A stretch of DNA of 64,000 bases from Oscillospiraceae bacterium (GCA_015064635.1 SVRV01000001.1:1-64000); one strand, 5' to 3'; positions 1-12,803 are shown, counted from the stretch's first letter. A program made the numbers and translations. The notes: a model not told the origin generated them from the sequence alone.

Positions 1-84
1 TTGACCTCCGTTCTGGTTTCTAGTCAATTCCATTTTAACGGATTTCTTCCAAATATGCTCTACTTTTTTAGATTATTTTTTTGT

Positions 85-128
85 AGGCTCTTTGGGTTCA
101 CCCCAACATTTATTATAGAGCCTTTTTT
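85..128 (+). terminator. Intrinsic terminator of a plus-strand gene left of the window
   Basis: An outer stem AGGCTCT/AGAGCCT encloses an inner TTGGG/CCCAA stem and is followed by TTTTTT on the plus strand. No gene is visible between position 1 and here, so it probably ends a plus-strand transcript from outside the window. The rest of 1-205 is AT-rich with nothing else recognisable. Confidence 0.6.
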
Positions 129-205
129 CAATAGATATAAATATAATAAATCAAAATAATATCCCATTTACACAAACAACAATTACTACCAATATTTTAT
201 AACGC

Positions 206-239
206 AAAAAAGGCTTACACATAAAGTGTAAACCTTTTT
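206..239 (-). terminator. Intrinsic terminator of the tuf transcript
   Basis: A long imperfect stem (AAAAAGG.TTACAC against GTGTAA.CCTTTTT) with an ATAAA loop lies about 20 bp past the tuf stop codon. It is U-rich on the minus strand and closes the str operon. Confidence 0.85.
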
Positions 240-259
240 GTTATATAGCTATTTAATTA

Positions 260-1465
260 TTAGCCCTTGATTTCAGAAACAACGCCTGAACCAACTGTTC
301 TACCACCCTCACGGATAGCGAAACGAAGACCCTTTTCAATAGCGATAGGAGTGATAAGGTCAACGTTCATATCAACGTTATCACCGGGGTTGCACATTTC
401 AACGCCTTCGGGAAGAGTGATAACACCTGTAACGTCAGTTGTTCTGAAGTAGAACTGAGGTCTGTAGTTTGTAAAGAAGGGCTTGTGACGTCCGCCTTCC
501 TTTTCAGTAAGAACGTAAACCTGTCCTACGAATGAAGTGTGAGGATTGATTGAACCGGGCTTAGCAAGAACCTGTCCTCTTTCAATCTCGTTCTTCTGGA
601 TACCACGAAGAAGAAGACCAACGTTGTCACCAGCTTCAGCATTGTCCATGAGCTTATGGAACATTTCGATACCTGTAACAACAGTCTTTCTGCTCTCGTC
701 AGCAAGACCAACGAGTTCAACTTCGTCGTTCATGTTGATTGTACCACGCTCTACTCTACCTGTAGCAACTGTACCACGGCCTGAGATAGAGAATACGTCC
801 TCAACGGGCATAAGGAAGGGCATGTCAGCCTTTCTATCGGGTGTGGGGATGTAGCTGTCAACAGCGTCCATGAGTTCCTTGATAGGTGCATAAACTGCAT
901 CGTCAGGATTTGTAGAATCAGAAAGGAGAGCTTCTCTTGCTGAACCACGAACTACGGGGATATCATCTCCGGGGAAGTCGTACTCATCAAGAAGACCTCT
1001 GATTTCCATTTCAACGAGTTCAAGAAGTTCTTCGTCGTCAACCATGTCGCACTTGTTAACGAATACAACAAGAGCAGGAACACCAACCTGACGAGCAAGA
1101 AGGATGTGCTCACGAGTCTGCTGCATAGGACCGTCTGTACCAGCAACAACGAGGATACCGCCGTCCATCTGAGCAGCACCTGTGATCATGTTCTTAACGT
1201 AGTCAGCGTGGCCGGGGCAGTCAACGTGTGCATAGTGTCTGTTAGTTGTCTCGTACTCAACGTGTCTTGTGTTGATCGTGATACCACGTGCTCTTTCTTC
1301 GGGAGCGTTGTCGATCTGATCGTAAGCCATAGCCTCGTTCTTATCGTTACCGAGAGAAAGGAACTTTGTGATAGCTGCTGTAAGAGTTGTCTTACCGTGG
1401 TCAACGTGACCGATTGTGCCAATGTTAACGTGGGGTTTTGTTCTTTCGAATTTTGCCTTTGCCAT
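260..1465 (-). CDS. tuf: Elongation factor Tu
   Basis: Translation GTPase that delivers aminoacyl-tRNA to the ribosomal A site. The 401-residue length is normal. Visible GTPase motifs are GHVDHGKTT (G1, residues 19-27), DCPGHADYV (G3, about 82) and NKCD (G4, about 137), followed by the two beta-barrel domains ending in [11 protein letters not shown]. It is the last gene of rpoB-rpoC-rpsL-rpsG-fusA-tuf, 42 bp after fusA, and is followed at once by a terminator. The ribosomal-protein operon that follows tuf in many bacteria is not here. The start is preceded by an AGGA-type ribosome site. Nothing is unusual and the identification is certain. Confidence 0.99.
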   Translation of the reverse strand: MAKAKFERTKPHVNIGTIGHVDHGKTTLTAAITKFLSLGNDKNEAMAYDQIDNAPEERARGITINTRHVEYETTNRHYAHVDCPGHADYVKNMITGAAQMDGGILVVAGTDGPMQQTREHILLARQVGVPALVVFVNKCDMVDDEELLELVEMEIRGLLDEYDFPGDDIPVVRGSAREALLSDSTNPDDAVYAPIKELMDAVDSYIPTPDRKADMPFLMPVEDVFSISGRGTVATGRVERGTINMNDEVELVGLADESRKTVVTGIEMFHKLMDNAEAGDNVGLLLRGIQKNEIERGQVLAKPGSINPHTSFVGQVYVLTEKEGGRHKPFFTNYRPQFYFRTTDVTGVITLPEGVEMCNPGDNVDMNVDLITPIAIEKGLRFAIREGGRTVGSGVVSEIKG

Positions 1466-1507
1466 TGTAATTTTCCTCCAATTTTATAAGTTTTTTTGTT
1501 TTTTTAT

Positions 1508-3631
1508 TTATGCTTTTGCCTTGCCGGCAACAATTTCGTCCTGAATGCTCTTAGGAACTTCCTGATAGTGGCTGGGTTCCATTGTATACTGTCCACGACC
1601 CTGTGTCTTTGAACGAAGGTCGGTAGCGTAACCAAACATACATGCAAGAGGAACGAATGCGTTGATTTCCTGAACGCCCTGACCTACCTGCTCCATACCC
1701 TGAATCTGACCACGGCGAGAGTTGATATCACCGATAACATCTCCCATGTAGTCGTCGGGTACTACAACAACAACCTTCATGATAGGCTCTGTGAGAACGG
1801 GGTCAGCCTTTCTCATACCTTCCTTGAATGCCATTGAAGCAGCGATCTTGAACGCCATTTCAGAAGAGTCAACTTCGTGGTAAGAACCGTCGTAAAGTGT
1901 TACCTTAACGTCAACTACGTTGTAGCCTGCAATAACACCGGATGTCATAGCACCCTGTACACCTGCATCAACTGCGGGGATGTATTCCTTGGGAATGTTA
2001 CCGCCAACAACCTTGTTGATGAATTCGTAACCCTTGCCGGATTCGTTGGGTTCAATGATCATCTTAACGTGACCGTACTGACCCTTACCACCGGACTGAC
2101 GTGCATACTTGTGGTCAACATCTGCGCTCTTGCGGATGGTTTCCTTATATGCAACCTGAGGCTTACCAACGTCTGCTTCTACGTGGAACTCACGGAGAAG
2201 TCTGTCTACGATAATTTCAAGATGAAGCTCACCCATACCTGCGATAATGGTCTGACCGGTTTCTTCATCTGTATAGCAACGGAATGTGGGGTCTTCTTCA
2301 GCAAGCTTCTGAAGAGCGATACCCATCTTTTCCTGTCCTGCCTTTGTCTTGGGCTCGATAGCAACTCGGATAACGGGTTCGGGGAACTCCATTGATTCGA
2401 GTATGATAGGAGCGTTTTCTACACAAAGAGTATCACCTGTGGTGGTATTCTTTACACCAACTACAGCGGCAATGTCACCTGCGTAAAGCTCTGTGATATC
2501 AATTCTGTTGTTGGAGTGCATCTGCACGATACGTCCAAGACGCTCGCGAGACTGCTTTGTAGCGTTATATACTGTCTCACCTGCTGTAATCTTACCTGAA
2601 TATACACGAACGAAGCAAAGCTTACCAACGAAGGGGTCTGTCGCAATCTTGAATGCAAGAGCTGCGAAAGGTGCGTTATCATCGGTAGGTCTTTCTGCTT
2701 CCTCACCTGTAATCTGGTCAACACCCTTGATGTGAGGAATGTCGAGAGGTGAAGGCATATAATCGATAACTGCGTCAAGGAGCTTCTGTACGCCCTTGTT
2801 CTTATATGATGTACCGCAGCAAACGGGAACTATCTTGTTAGCGATAGTAGCTCTTCTGAGAGCTGCCTTGAGCTCATCAATTTCAAGCTCTTCGCCTTCA
2901 AGGTACTTCATCATAAGCTCGTCATCTGTTTCAGCTATCTTTTCGATAAGGTCTGCATGATATTCCTCAGCCTTATCCTTCATATCTGCGGGAATGTCCT
3001 CCTCGATAATGTCTGTACCAAGGTCGTTGGTATAGATATAAGCCTTCATTCCGAAAAGGTCGATGATACCCTTGAACTCTGCTTCAGCACCGATGGGGAG
3101 CTGAATCGGAACAGCGTTAGCCTTAAGACGGTCATGCATCATTCCTACAACTCTGTAGAAATTTGCACCCATGATATCCATCTTGTTTACATACGCCATA
3201 CGGGGTACATGATACTTGTCAGCCTGACGCCATACGGTTTCAGACTGGGGCTCAACGCCTCCCTTTGCACAGAATACTGTAACTGAACCGTCAAGTACTC
3301 TAAGTGAACGCTCAACTTCAACTGTAAAGTCAACGTGACCGGGAGTGTCGATAATGTTTATACGGTGCTTGTTATCTTCAACACTCTTCTTGTCTGTGTG
3401 GTACTTTGAATGAGCCCAATAACAAGTTGTAGCAGCAGATGTGATAGTGATACCACGCTCCTGCTCCTGCTCCATCCAGTCCATTGTAGCTGAACCTTCA
3501 TGAGTTTCACCGATTTTATGAGTTTTACCGGTATAGAAAAGAATACGCTCTGTTGTGGTAGTCTTTCCGGCGTCGATATGCGCCATGATACCGATATTTC
3601 TTGTTTTTTCAAGTGAACAATCTCTTGGCAT
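1508..3631 (-). CDS. fusA: Elongation factor G
   Basis: Ribosomal translocase GTPase (707 residues, normal length). G1 is [13 protein letters not shown] near residue 17, G3 is DTPGHVDFT near 95 and G4 is NKMD near 150. The domain IV segment has the [12 protein letters not shown] motif, and the C-terminal EF-G domain ends near SMTQGRG-like [14 protein letters not shown]. The ribosome site GAAAGGAG precedes the ATG. It lies 69 bp after rpsG and 42 bp before tuf, so it is co-transcribed with them. It has the canonical domain set of a housekeeping EF-G rather than a TetM-type protection protein. Confidence 0.99.
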   Translation of the reverse strand: MPRDCSLEKTRNIGIMAHIDAGKTTTTERILFYTGKTHKIGETHEGSATMDWMEQEQERGITITSAATTCYWAHSKYHTDKKSVEDNKHRINIIDTPGHVDFTVEVERSLRVLDGSVTVFCAKGGVEPQSETVWRQADKYHVPRMAYVNKMDIMGANFYRVVGMMHDRLKANAVPIQLPIGAEAEFKGIIDLFGMKAYIYTNDLGTDIIEEDIPADMKDKAEEYHADLIEKIAETDDELMMKYLEGEELEIDELKAALRRATIANKIVPVCCGTSYKNKGVQKLLDAVIDYMPSPLDIPHIKGVDQITGEEAERPTDDNAPFAALAFKIATDPFVGKLCFVRVYSGKITAGETVYNATKQSRERLGRIVQMHSNNRIDITELYAGDIAAVVGVKNTTTGDTLCVENAPIILESMEFPEPVIRVAIEPKTKAGQEKMGIALQKLAEEDPTFRCYTDEETGQTIIAGMGELHLEIIVDRLLREFHVEADVGKPQVAYKETIRKSADVDHKYARQSGGKGQYGHVKMIIEPNESGKGYEFINKVVGGNIPKEYIPAVDAGVQGAMTSGVIAGYNVVDVKVTLYDGSYHEVDSSEMAFKIAASMAFKEGMRKADPVLTEPIMKVVVVVPDDYMGDVIGDINSRRGQIQGMEQVGQGVQEINAFVPLACMFGYATDLRSKTQGRGQYTMEPSHYQEVPKSIQDEIVAGKAKA

Positions 3632-3700
3632 TTTTTATCTCCTTTCAATATTTTTAATAATTTCCGAATTTTGTGATTTTTATGACCGCGAAAACGGAAA

Positions 3701-4171
3701 TTACCACTTGAAATGAGAGAAAGCCTTGTTGGCTTCTGCCATCTTGTGTGTGTCTTCCTTCTTCTTTACGGCGCTACCTGTATTGTTGATAGCATCCATG
3801 ATTTCGCCTGCGAGTCTCTCAGCCATTGTTCTCTCGCCTCTTGCTCTTGAATAGGTGATGAGCCATCTGAGACCGAGTGTCTGTCTTCTCTCAGGTCTTA
3901 CTTCCATGGGCACCTGGTAGGTTGAACCACCAACTCTGCGAGCCTTAACTTCGAGAGTAGGCATGATGTTCTCAAGAGCCTTCTGGAATGTTTCGAGAGG
4001 ATTCTCTCCTGTCTTACCTTGCACGATTTCGAAAGCATCGTAAACGATACTCTGTGCAATACCCTTCTTGCCGTCCAGCATAATGTTGTTAACAAGCTTT
4101 GTTACAAGCTTTGAACCGTATATAGGATCCGGCAGAACGTCTCTTTTTGAAATTTGACCTCTTCTTGGCAC
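3701..4171 (-). CDS. rpsG: Small ribosomal subunit protein S7
   Basis: Primary 16S rRNA-binding protein that nucleates assembly of the 30S head. It is 156 residues, the usual length, counted from the GTG at 4171 ([21 protein letters not shown]). An in-frame ATG at 4189 would add six residues, but its codons AAG GAG GGA are the ribosome-binding site (AAGGAGGG) of the GTG, so the GTG is the real start. The typical [10 protein letters not shown] and [11 protein letters not shown] segments are present. The 159-bp gap to rpsL is where S7 feedback control acts in other bacteria, but I see no clear conserved site here. Confidence 0.98.
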   Translation of the reverse strand: MPRRGQISKRDVLPDPIYGSKLVTKLVNNIMLDGKKGIAQSIVYDAFEIVQGKTGENPLETFQKALENIMPTLEVKARRVGGSTYQVPMEVRPERRQTLGLRWLITYSRARGERTMAERLAGEIMDAINNTGSAVKKKEDTHKMAEANKAFSHFKW

Positions 4172-4330
4172 TGAACTTCCCTCCTTCATAAAATGATATC
4201 AGCGGTACTCGGTGCAGTCTGTCTGCCCCGTAAGTGCTTGATCAAACTTCATGTATATGTGAAAAAGCATGCCGTTTGCATTTCAAGCACAAGCTGTATT
4301 AGTTGTCTGTGTCAGGTCATTTGGAAAGGC

Positions 4331-4753
4331 TTACTTCTTAGCTGCCTTTGCCTTCTTTGCTCCGTACTTGGAGCGTGACTGGTTTCTGTTAGCCACACCC
4401 TGTGTATCAAGTGTACCACGGATAATATGGTAACGTACACCGGGAAGGTCCTTAACTCTTCCGCCTCTGATCATTACGACTGAGTGCTCCTGAATGTTAT
4501 GACCGATACCGGGGATGTAAGCTGTAACTTCCTGTCCGTTTGTAAGTCGAACTCTTGCTATCTTACGAAGAGCTGAGTTAGGCTTCTTAGGTGTCTTTGT
4601 CGTAACCTTGGTGCACACGCCTCTCTTTTGAGGGGAAGGAACATTTGTAGCTTCTTTCTTAAGTGTGTTGATACCTGTCTGAAGAGCAGGTGACTTCGAC
4701 TTATAAGAAACCTGTTCGCGACCGTGTCTGACAAGCTGGTTAAATGTCGGCAT
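4331..4753 (-). CDS. rpsL: Small ribosomal subunit protein S12
   Basis: Decoding-centre ribosomal protein, 140 residues from the [12 protein letters not shown] start. The longer frame to 4792 has no ribosome site, whereas AAAGGAGGAAAAAGA directly precedes the ATG at 4753. The loops that carry streptomycin-resistance changes read [11 protein letters not shown] and PGVRYHI and look wild type. The C terminus is a lysine/alanine-rich tail. It has its own promoter in the 219-bp gap behind rpoC and leads rpsG-fusA-tuf. Confidence 0.98.
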   Translation of the reverse strand: MPTFNQLVRHGREQVSYKSKSPALQTGINTLKKEATNVPSPQKRGVCTKVTTKTPKKPNSALRKIARVRLTNGQEVTAYIPGIGHNIQEHSVVMIRGGRVKDLPGVRYHIIRGTLDTQGVANRNQSRSKYGAKKAKAAKK

Positions 4754-4798
4754 TCTTTTTCCTCCTTTGTCCAGATTTTTATATAGACACACTGATGC

Positions 4799-4821
4799 TC
4801 GCAGAGAAAACCTCTGCGAGA
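4799..4821 (-). promoter_or_regulatory. Stable hairpin in the rpsL leader
   Basis: A perfect stem CTCGCAGAGG against a CCTCTGCGAG-type arm with a short AAAA/TTTT loop lies between the rpsL promoter and its ribosome site. It has no U tract, so it is not a terminator. It may act in mRNA stability or ribosomal-protein control; that role is inferred. Confidence 0.45.
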
Positions 4822-4872
4822 CAGCAGTATTTCTAACTTGTAATAAACATAATTGCGCAGAATTACTAATAT

Positions 4873-4901
4873 ATTTTACATTATTGCGTTTTCAAAGTCA
4901 A
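4873..4901 (-). promoter_or_regulatory. Sigma-A-type promoter of the rpsL operon
   Basis: On the minus strand, TTGACT, a 17-bp spacer and TAAAAT. The -35 is at 4896-4901 and the -10 at 4873-4878, giving a leader of about 115 nt to rpsL. Confidence 0.8.
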
Positions 4902-4972
4902 CAATAACATAAAATTTATTTTATTTTCTGCGTTTTGCACAAATTTAGCTATTGAGCAAAACCTTTTTACTG

Positions 4973-7900
4973 TTAATATTGCTCTGTGCTCACCGATGAG
5001 CCTATGATATCATTGGGCTTAACCTCGATATCTCTGTAAATATCAAGACCTGTTCCTGCAGGAATAAGCTTACCAATAATAACGTTTTCCTTGAGACCGA
5101 GAAGCGGGTCAATCTTACCCTGAATAGCAGCCTCGGTAAGAACCTTTGTAGTTTCCTGGAATGAAGCCGCCGACAGGAAGGATTCTGTTGAAAGTGATGC
5201 TTTTGTGATACCCTGAAGAATAGGAGTGTAAGTAGCTGTGCGGAGCATTTCCTCTCCTGCAGCAATTCTTGCTTCTATCGCTTCGTTAGCAGTAATTATC
5301 TCGGAAACGTCTGTAAGAGCTCCTGCGATAAGGTTTGTATCACCGGAATCGTCAACTCTTGCCTTTCTTGTCATCTGACGTGCAATAACCTCAATATGCT
5401 TGTCGCTGATATCAACGCTCTGGAGACAGTAAACCTTCTGTACCTCACGGATGATATAGCTGTATACAGCGTCCATACCCTGTATTCTTGCCACATCTGT
5501 GGGGAAGAGTGTACCCTCTGTGAGTCGCTGACCGTGAACTACATAATCTCCGTCCTCGGCAAGTATTCTCGCACTCATTGCAACGGGATAGGACTTCTCC
5601 TCACCTGTTACATCGTTTCTTATGATAAGTCTGTTCTTCTTGGTATTGTCAATGATAATCTTACCGTCGATTTCAGCAATAATAGCTGTCTTCTTGGGAC
5701 GGCGTGCTTCAAAGAGCTCTTCAACTCTGGGAAGACCCTGTGTAATATCGCCTCCGGCGATACCACCTGTATGGAAGGTTCTCATGGTAAGCTGTGTACC
5801 GGGTTCACCGATTGACTGAGCAGCAAGGATACCAACAGCTTCACCGATGTTAACCTGCTTGCCTGACGCCATGTCCGCGCCGTAACAATGTGCACAGATA
5901 CCGTGCTTTGAACGGCAGTTGAGAATTGAACGGATGTGAACGCCGGGGAAGTTTGCCTTCTCTTCATCGCTCATATCGTTAACAGCCTTCTGAATTGCGA
6001 TTGACTGCTCCTCGGAAATGAGGTCGCCGTCACGAGCAATAATGTTTCCGTCCTTATCAGCGAAGTCACCGATAATGTATCTGCCCACTATTCTTACCTT
6101 CAAGGGCTCAATAAGCTCGTTGCCCTCTCTGATTTCGGTAATATATGCACCTCTTGTGTCTCCGCAGTCTACCTGACGGATAATTACCTGCTGAGCTACG
6201 TCAACAAGACGACGTGTCAAGTAACCCGAGTCAGCAGTACGAAGCGCTGTATCGGCAAGACCCTTACGAGCACCACGGGCTGCAGTGAAGTATTCAAGTA
6301 TTGTCAAACCTTCACGGAAGTTTGCCTTGATCGGGATTTCAAGTGTACGACCAGAGGCGGTAGCCATAAGACCACGCATACCTGCAAGCTGTCTTATCTG
6401 CTTGATTGAACCTCTCGCACCGGAGTCAGCCATCATGAATATGGGATTGAATTTATCAAGGTTGTCCTGAAGAGCTTTCGCAACATCGTTGGTAGCAACC
6501 TCCCATGTCTTGATAACCGCACTTCTTCTTTCCTCATCTGTCGCAAGACCTTTACGGTAAAGCTTTGTGATGTGGTCAACCTTTTCGTCTGCCTTGGCAA
6601 GAATATCCTTCTTTACAGGAGGTACTGTCATGTCGGAGACAGAAATGGTTATAGCACCCTTTGTGGAGTACTTAAAGCCCATTGCCTTGATATCGTCAAG
6701 AAGCTTTGATGTTCTTGCAATACCGCAATACTTGATTGAAGCATCAATGATATTACCAAGATCATCCTTCTTTACAACGTGGTTTATTTCAAGAACAAAT
6801 GCATCTTCGGGAGTTACTCTCTCTACAAAATGAAGATTCTGGGGAATAACCGAGTTAAATATGAATCTACCGAGAGTACATGAAACAAGACCTGTTATCT
6901 TCTGACCATTAAACTCACGCTCCGTTCTGATCTTGATGGGAGCATGGAGTCCAAGGTAGCCGTTTTCATATGCCATATTAGCTTCATTGAAGTCACGGTA
7001 AACATTTCCCTCGCCCTTTTCACCCGGCTTTTCATAGGTCAGATAGTAAGAACCGAGTACCATGTCCTGGGTGGGAACGGCAACAGCACGTCCGTTAGCG
7101 GGTTTGAGAAGGTTGTTAGCAGAGAGCATAAGGAATCTTGCTTCTGCCTGAGCCTCACTTGAAAGGGGTACGTGAACGGGCATCTGGTCACCGTCGAAGT
7201 CGGCGTTAAACGCTGAACATACAAGGGGATGAAGCTTGATTGCACGTCCTTCAACAAGGATGGGCTCGAATGCCTGAATTGAAAGTCTGTGAAGTGTGGG
7301 AGCTCGATTGAGAAGTACGGGATGCTCTTTGATTACTATTTCAAGTGCGTCCCAAACCTCTGTCATCTGATGCTCAACCTTCTTCTTGGCATCCTTTATA
7401 TTGGTTGACTTGCCTGTTTCAACAAGTCTCTTCATAACGAAGGGTTTAAAGAGCTCAAGTGCCATTTCCTTGGGAAGACCGCACTGATAAATCTTGAGCT
7501 CGGGTCCTACAACGATAACCGAACGTCCGGAATAGTCAACACGCTTACCGAGAAGGTTCTGACGGAAACGTCCCTGCTTACCTCTGAGCATCTCGGAAAG
7601 AGACTTGAGAGCACGGTTGTTTGGACCTGTTACGGGTCTGCCTCTTCTTCCGTTGTCGATAAGTGCGTCAACAGCTTCCTGAAGCATACGTTTTTCGTTC
7701 TTTATAATTATCTCGGGAGCCTTCATTTCGAGAAGCTTCTTGAGACGGTTGTTACGGTTAATAACCCTTCTGTACAGGTCATTGAGGTCTGATGTAGCAA
7801 ATCTTCCGCCGTCAAGCTGTACCATAGGTCTGATTTCGGGAGGAATTACAGGGAGCACGTTGAGTATCATCCATTCGGGCTTGTTGCCTGAAAGTCTGAA

Positions 7901-8542
7901 GGCTTCAACAACCTCAAGACGCTTTACAACTCTCGCTCTCTTCTGTCCCGAAGCGGTAGCAAGCTCAATCTTGAGCTCTTCCGCAATCTTTTCAAGGTCC
8001 ATATCGGCAAGAAGCTTCTGAACTGCCTCAGCGCCCATTCCCGCTTCAAACTGTCCCTCAAATTTTTCCATTGCTTCGCGGTATTCCTTTTCCTCAAGCA
8101 CCTGCATCTTCTGAAGTGAGGTTGCCTTGGGGTCTGTTACGATATACTGTGCGAAGTAAAGAACCTTTTCAAGCTGTTTGGGAGAAATATCAAGAAGAAG
8201 TCCCATTCTTGAAGGAATAGCTCTGAAATACCAGATATGTGACACGGGAGCCGCAAGCTCGATATGTCCCATACGCTCTCGTCTTACCTTCTTGGTTGTT
8301 ATCTCAACGCCGCACTTTTCACACACCTTGCCGAGATATCTTACCTTCTTGTATTTTCCGCAATAACACTCCCAGTCCTTTGTCGGACCAAATATCTTTT
8401 CACAGAAAAGACCGTCACGCTCGGGCTTGAGTGTTCTGTAGTTGATGGTTTCAGGCTTTGTAACCTCGCCATGAGACCATGAACGAATCATTTCGGGAGA
8501 AGCAAGACCAATTTTAATTTTGGCAAATTCTTTGTTATCCAT
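4973..8542 (-). CDS. rpoC: DNA-directed RNA polymerase subunit beta'
   Basis: Catalytic large subunit of RNA polymerase, 1189 residues, close to the 1200 usual in Firmicutes. The N-terminal zinc site CYCGKYKK...CEKCGVE lies near residues 58-80. The Mg-binding loop [12 protein letters not shown] carries the three catalytic aspartates; a Pro replaces the more common Ala after DGDQM. The second zinc cluster reads [13 protein letters not shown]. The start codon overlaps the rpoB stop (TAATG), indicating translational coupling. No large lineage-specific insertion is apparent. Downstream there is only a weak GTTTTGC/GCAAAAC hairpin without a U tract, so read-through into the rpsL operon is possible. 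Confidence 0.99.
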   Translation of the reverse strand: MDNKEFAKIKIGLASPEMIRSWSHGEVTKPETINYRTLKPERDGLFCEKIFGPTKDWECYCGKYKKVRYLGKVCEKCGVEITTKKVRRERMGHIELAAPVSHIWYFRAIPSRMGLLLDISPKQLEKVLYFAQYIVTDPKATSLQKMQVLEEKEYREAMEKFEGQFEAGMGAEAVQKLLADMDLEKIAEELKIELATASGQKRARVVKRLEVVEAFRLSGNKPEWMILNVLPVIPPEIRPMVQLDGGRFATSDLNDLYRRVINRNNRLKKLLEMKAPEIIIKNEKRMLQEAVDALIDNGRRGRPVTGPNNRALKSLSEMLRGKQGRFRQNLLGKRVDYSGRSVIVVGPELKIYQCGLPKEMALELFKPFVMKRLVETGKSTNIKDAKKKVEHQMTEVWDALEIVIKEHPVLLNRAPTLHRLSIQAFEPILVEGRAIKLHPLVCSAFNADFDGDQMPVHVPLSSEAQAEARFLMLSANNLLKPANGRAVAVPTQDMVLGSYYLTYEKPGEKGEGNVYRDFNEANMAYENGYLGLHAPIKIRTEREFNGQKITGLVSCTLGRFIFNSVIPQNLHFVERVTPEDAFVLEINHVVKKDDLGNIIDASIKYCGIARTSKLLDDIKAMGFKYSTKGAITISVSDMTVPPVKKDILAKADEKVDHITKLYRKGLATDEERRSAVIKTWEVATNDVAKALQDNLDKFNPIFMMADSGARGSIKQIRQLAGMRGLMATASGRTLEIPIKANFREGLTILEYFTAARGARKGLADTALRTADSGYLTRRLVDVAQQVIIRQVDCGDTRGAYITEIREGNELIEPLKVRIVGRYIIGDFADKDGNIIARDGDLISEEQSIAIQKAVNDMSDEEKANFPGVHIRSILNCRSKHGICAHCYGADMASGKQVNIGEAVGILAAQSIGEPGTQLTMRTFHTGGIAGGDITQGLPRVEELFEARRPKKTAIIAEIDGKIIIDNTKKNRLIIRNDVTGEEKSYPVAMSARILAEDGDYVVHGQRLTEGTLFPTDVARIQGMDAVYSYIIREVQKVYCLQSVDISDKHIEVIARQMTRKARVDDSGDTNLIAGALTDVSEIITANEAIEARIAAGEEMLRTATYTPILQGITKASLSTESFLSAASFQETTKVLTEAAIQGKIDPLLGLKENVIIGKLIPAGTGLDIYRDIEVKPNDIIGSSVSTEQY

Positions 8543-11500
8543 TATAAATCCTCCTCCTCTGAATACATTTCATCTTCAAAATCGTCCTCGGAATCATCCG
8601 ATACATCGTAGACATCCTGATATTCGTCATCCATCAAAGGATCCTCCATATCATTTACCGTCTCACCTATCAAGGCTGTATCAAGATTGTCTTCTGCGGC
8701 GCGTATCTTTGCACTTTCTTCTTCAATGTTCTCATGAAGCTCAATCTCATCACCGTTATGGTCGAGTGCCTGGATGTTAAGACCCAAGCTCTGAAGCTCC
8801 TTAACAAGAACCTTGAAGGATTCGGGAATGCCGGGTGTGGGTATATTCTGTCCCTTGACAATAGCTTCAAACGCATTTACACGTCCTACGATATCGTCGG
8901 ACTTAACAGTAAGAATTTCCTGAAGTGTATAAGCTGCACCGTACGCCTCAAGAGCCCAAACTTCCATTTCTCCGAAACGCTGTCCGCCAAACTGCGCTTT
9001 ACCGCCGAGAGGCTGCTGCGTAACAAGTGAGTAAGGACCTGTTGAACGTGCGTGAATCTTATCATCAACAAGATGGTGAAGCTTAAGGAAGTACATAATA
9101 CCTACGGTAACGGGATTATCGAAGGGCATACCCGTTCTTCCGTCGTAAAGAACTGTCTTACCGTCTATTACCTTATATTTGCCGTTTGCACTGAGAGCCT
9201 TGAGATATTCCTCATCCTGTCTCTCTTCGGGAGTGAGACGGCGAAGAATCTTCTGTCCGTTTTCCTCCATTGCTTCATAAACGTTCTTACCGTCTACATT
9301 TTCACCGGGTATAACATCACGGTCGAGACCTGCAAGACGCTGAAGTTCTGCAATGTTTTCCTCTTTTGCTCCGTCGAATACGGGAGTCATAATCTTGAAG
9401 CCAAGCTTACGAGCCGCAATACCGAGGTGAACCTCAAGTACCTGACCGATGTTCATTCGGGAAGGAACGCCCAGAGGATTAAGCACGATATCAAGAGGAG
9501 TACCGTCGGGAAGGAAGGGCATATCCTCGGGGGGAAGTATTCTTGATACGACACCCTTGTTACCGTGACGACCCGCCATTTTATCTCCGACAGAAATCTT
9601 TCTCTTCTGTGCTACGTATACCTTTACTACCTTGTTTACACCGGGAGCAAGCTCATCCTGATTTGCTCTTGTATAAACCTTTACGTCTATGATTATACCG
9701 CTTTCACCGTGAGGAAGCTTGAGTGATGTGTCTCTTACTTCTCTTGCCTTTTCTCCAAAGATGGCTCTGAGAAGTCTTTCCTCCGCTGTAAGCTCGGTTT
9801 CACCCTTGGGAGTTACCTTACCTACAAGGATATCACCCGAGTGTACCTCTGCACCGATACGGATTATACCGTCAGCATCAAGGTCCTTGAGTGCTTCGGG
9901 ACCAACGGACGGAATTTCACGTGTAATCTCTTCGGGACCGAGCTTTGTATCTCTTGCCTCGTGAGAATACTCTTCTATATGAATTGATGTATAAACGTCG
10001 TCTCTTACAAGGCGCTCATTGATAAGAACAGCGTCCTCGTAGTTGTAGCCTTCCCATGTAACGAAGCCGATAAGGGCATTCTTACCAAGGGAAACTTCAC
10101 CGTTCTGTGTAGCAAGACCGTCGGCAATAACCTCTCCCGCCTCAATTCTCTCTCCCTTTGAAACAATGGGACGCTGATTGTTGCAGGTGCCTTGGTTGGT
10201 ACGCTTGAACTTGATAAGCTTATAGACGTCCTTGATGCCTTCGTCATTCTTGATGATGATTTCATCTGCGGATACCTTGTCTACGATACCGGCCTTCTTT
10301 GCAAGTACAGTAACACCTGAGTCAACAGCTGCCTTGTACTCCATACCGGTACCGACAATGGGAGAATCGTTAACCATGAGAGGCACTGCCTGCTTCTGCA
10401 TGTTAGATCCCATGAGCGCTCTGGAGTTGTCATCGTTTTCAAGGAAGGGAATGAAGGCTGTTGCAACCGACACCACCATCTTGGGAGATACGTCCATGTA
10501 GTCTATATCTTCAGCATCTACTACGACGATTTCCTCACGCTGACGTGCAGTTACCTTCTTGTTTATGAATCTTCCGTTTTCATCAAGAGGCTCATTAGCC
10601 TGTGCTACGATAAATTCGTCCTCTTCATCGGCTGTGAGATATCTTACCTCCTTGGTAACAATACCTGTTTCCTTATCTACTCTGCGGTAGGGCGCTTCGA
10701 TAAATCCGAAGTGGCTGATACGTGCAAAGGTAGAAAGGTATGATATAAGACCGATGTTGGGACCTTCGGGTGTCTCAATGGGACACATTCTTCCGTACTG
10801 TGTATAGTGTACGTCTCGAACATCGAATGAAGCTCTGTCACGGGAAAGACCGCCGGGACCGAGTGCGGAAAGACGTCTCTTGTGAGTAAGCTCACCAAGG
10901 GGATTACCCTGGTCCATAAACTGTGAAAGGGGTGATGAACCGAAGAAGTCCTTGATAGCGGACACAACGGGACGAATATTGATAAGAGCCTGAGGAGTAA
11001 CCGACTCCATATCCTGGATGGTCATTCTCTCCTTAACTATCTTATCCATTCTCATAAAGCCGATACGCATCTGGTTCTGGAGAAGTTCACCTACCGAACG
11101 GAGTCTTCTGTTACCAAGGTGGTCGATATCGTCCTTAGTTCCTATATCGTGGAAAAGACATACAAGATAGTTGATTGATGAAAGTATGTCAATGCGTGTA
11201 ATATGCTTGGGAATAAGCTCGTCTCTGCGACGTGTGATAGCCTCACAGATTGCATCCTCACCCTCTGCCTCTTCCATTATTTCAAGAAGGACATCGCGGT
11301 TAACCATTTCGGTTATTTCAAGGCGTTTTGCAACAGCGGGTAGAATCTTATCAAGGTGAACCATGTTGTTGGAGAATATCTTGATTTCTTCTCCGTCCTT
11401 TTCACCTTCTACCCAAACCTCTGTGATACCTGCATATTCCATAAGCTCGCCCTTTGCACGGTCAAGCTTTTCACCTGCATCAAAGATAACCTCACCTGTG

Positions 11501-12477
11501 AAGGGAGATACAACAGGGCGTGAAAGCACTCTGCCCGCAACACGGCGCGAAACAGCAAGCTTCTTATTGAATTTATAACGTCCGACAGTGGATATGTCGT
11601 ACTTCTTTGCATCGAAGAACAATGCCTGAAGAAGGCTCTCGGCACTCTCTACAAGGGGAGGATCACCGGGACGGAGCTTTCTGTAAATTTCCTTGAGAGC
11701 TTCGTCATAAGCCGAAGTATTCTTGCCTTCACTCTTGAAACGGCTCACGGTTTCGTCGATAAGGTCCTTTGCAAGAGTATTCTTGATAACGCTGTCATTA
11801 CCGAAAAGCTCAAGGACATCAGCGGTCTCACTGTACTCGCGTGCAAGAGCACGTACAAGAACGGTAACGGGAAGCTTACGGTTCTTATCGATTCTTACGT
11901 AAAAGATGTCATTTACGTCGGTCTCATATTCAAGCCACGCACCTCTGTAAGGGATAACGGTAGCCGAATAGAGCTTCTTATCCATCTTGTCAACTTCTAT
12001 GTTGTAATAGATACCGGGTGAACGCACTATCTGAGAAACGATAACACGCTCCGCACCGTTGATGACAAATGTACCGTTATCTGTCATTACGGGGAAGTCA
12101 CCCATGTAAACAACAGATTCCTTTATCTCTCCTGTTGCTTTATTGGTCAGTCGAACATTAACTTTGAGGGGACAAGCGTAGTTAACATCACGCTCCTTAC
12201 ACTCCTCTACGGGATACTTGGGATTATTGTCGATAGTAAAGTCAACAAAATCAATGTACAGCGTTCCCGAATAGTCAACAATGGGAGACACATCACGGAA
12301 TACCTCCATGAGACCTTCCTTGAGAAACCACTCATAAGAATTCTTCTGCACTTCGATGAGATTGGGCATATCGATGGCTTCATCGATCTTTGAAAAGCTC
12401 ATTCGGATGTTTCTTCCGAGCTGCTTTTTCTTAAGGCCCGCTGACTTCAGCTCTCTTTCATTGAGTTCTACAGCCAT
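8542..12477 (-). CDS. rpoB: DNA-directed RNA polymerase subunit beta
   Basis: RNA polymerase beta subunit of 1311 residues, longer than the roughly 1200 of Bacillus. The extra length includes a very acidic C-terminal tail of about 70 residues after the normal RpoB end ([13 protein letters not shown]), with runs of D/E up to the stop. The rifampicin pocket reads [28 protein letters not shown], which is wild type. The conserved [15 protein letters not shown] segment is present. Translation starts at ATG 12477 behind GGAG with long spacing. rpoB directly precedes rpoC with a 1-bp overlap. rplJ/rplL, usually upstream, are absent; an unrelated gene lies there and rpoB has its own promoter. Confidence 0.99.
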   Translation of the reverse strand: MAVELNERELKSAGLKKKQLGRNIRMSFSKIDEAIDMPNLIEVQKNSYEWFLKEGLMEVFRDVSPIVDYSGTLYIDFVDFTIDNNPKYPVEECKERDVNYACPLKVNVRLTNKATGEIKESVVYMGDFPVMTDNGTFVINGAERVIVSQIVRSPGIYYNIEVDKMDKKLYSATVIPYRGAWLEYETDVNDIFYVRIDKNRKLPVTVLVRALAREYSETADVLELFGNDSVIKNTLAKDLIDETVSRFKSEGKNTSAYDEALKEIYRKLRPGDPPLVESAESLLQALFFDAKKYDISTVGRYKFNKKLAVSRRVAGRVLSRPVVSPFTGEVIFDAGEKLDRAKGELMEYAGITEVWVEGEKDGEEIKIFSNNMVHLDKILPAVAKRLEITEMVNRDVLLEIMEEAEGEDAICEAITRRRDELIPKHITRIDILSSINYLVCLFHDIGTKDDIDHLGNRRLRSVGELLQNQMRIGFMRMDKIVKERMTIQDMESVTPQALINIRPVVSAIKDFFGSSPLSQFMDQGNPLGELTHKRRLSALGPGGLSRDRASFDVRDVHYTQYGRMCPIETPEGPNIGLISYLSTFARISHFGFIEAPYRRVDKETGIVTKEVRYLTADEEDEFIVAQANEPLDENGRFINKKVTARQREEIVVVDAEDIDYMDVSPKMVVSVATAFIPFLENDDNSRALMGSNMQKQAVPLMVNDSPIVGTGMEYKAAVDSGVTVLAKKAGIVDKVSADEIIIKNDEGIKDVYKLIKFKRTNQGTCNNQRPIVSKGERIEAGEVIADGLATQNGEVSLGKNALIGFVTWEGYNYEDAVLINERLVRDDVYTSIHIEEYSHEARDTKLGPEEITREIPSVGPEALKDLDADGIIRIGAEVHSGDILVGKVTPKGETELTAEERLLRAIFGEKAREVRDTSLKLPHGESGIIIDVKVYTRANQDELAPGVNKVVKVYVAQKRKISVGDKMAGRHGNKGVVSRILPPEDMPFLPDGTPLDIVLNPLGVPSRMNIGQVLEVHLGIAARKLGFKIMTPVFDGAKEENIAELQRLAGLDRDVIPGENVDGKNVYEAMEENGQKILRRLTPEERQDEEYLKALSANGKYKVIDGKTVLYDGRTGMPFDNPVTVGIMYFLKLHHLVDDKIHARSTGPYSLVTQQPLGGKAQFGGQRFGEMEVWALEAYGAAYTLQEILTVKSDDIVGRVNAFEAIVKGQNIPTPGIPESFKVLVKELQSLGLNIQALDHNGDEIELHENIEEESAKIRAAEDNLDTALIGETVNDMEDPLMDDEYQDVYDVSDDSEDDFEDEMYSEEEDL

Positions 12478-12658
12478 TAAAACAAATCACACTCCATTTC
12501 TTTATATTCCGGCGACTCCAGTCGCAAAATGGTGCTTTATACAATGGAAAAATGCCATTTTTTATAAAATTTTCAAATAGTCTTATGAATGTTTACAAAA
12601 AATTTACTTATGCGTTTCTCGCAAAAAGGGCATATTTCGCATTTTAATGCAGTATATA

Positions 12659-12687
12659 AGTATATCAGCATTTTTTGTTTTTGTCAA
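12659..12687 (-). promoter_or_regulatory. Promoter of rpoB-rpoC
   Basis: TTGACA (12682-12687), 17 bp, TATACT (12659-12664) on the minus strand. The transcript should carry a leader of about 175 nt that fills most of the gap 12478-12650. That leader is AT-rich with a small AATGG/CCATT hairpin and no other recognised motif. Confidence 0.85.
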
Positions 12688-12758
12688 TAGTTTTTTTGGA
12701 AAATCTTACAAAAATAAAAAAGTTATATTATCTATTATGTCAATTGCTTTTCTCTTTT

Positions 12759-12798
12759 AAAAAACAAAACACACAGTACATTTTTACTGTGTGTTTTG
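12759..12798 (-). terminator. Terminator of the sugar isomerase pair
   Basis: A perfect 14-bp stem (12765-12778 with 12785-12798, core AAAACACACAGTA) and a 6-nt loop, followed on the minus strand by TTTTTT. It lies a few bases past the stop codon of the gene ending at 12804. Confidence 0.92.
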
Positions 12799-12803
12799 CG
12801 ACT

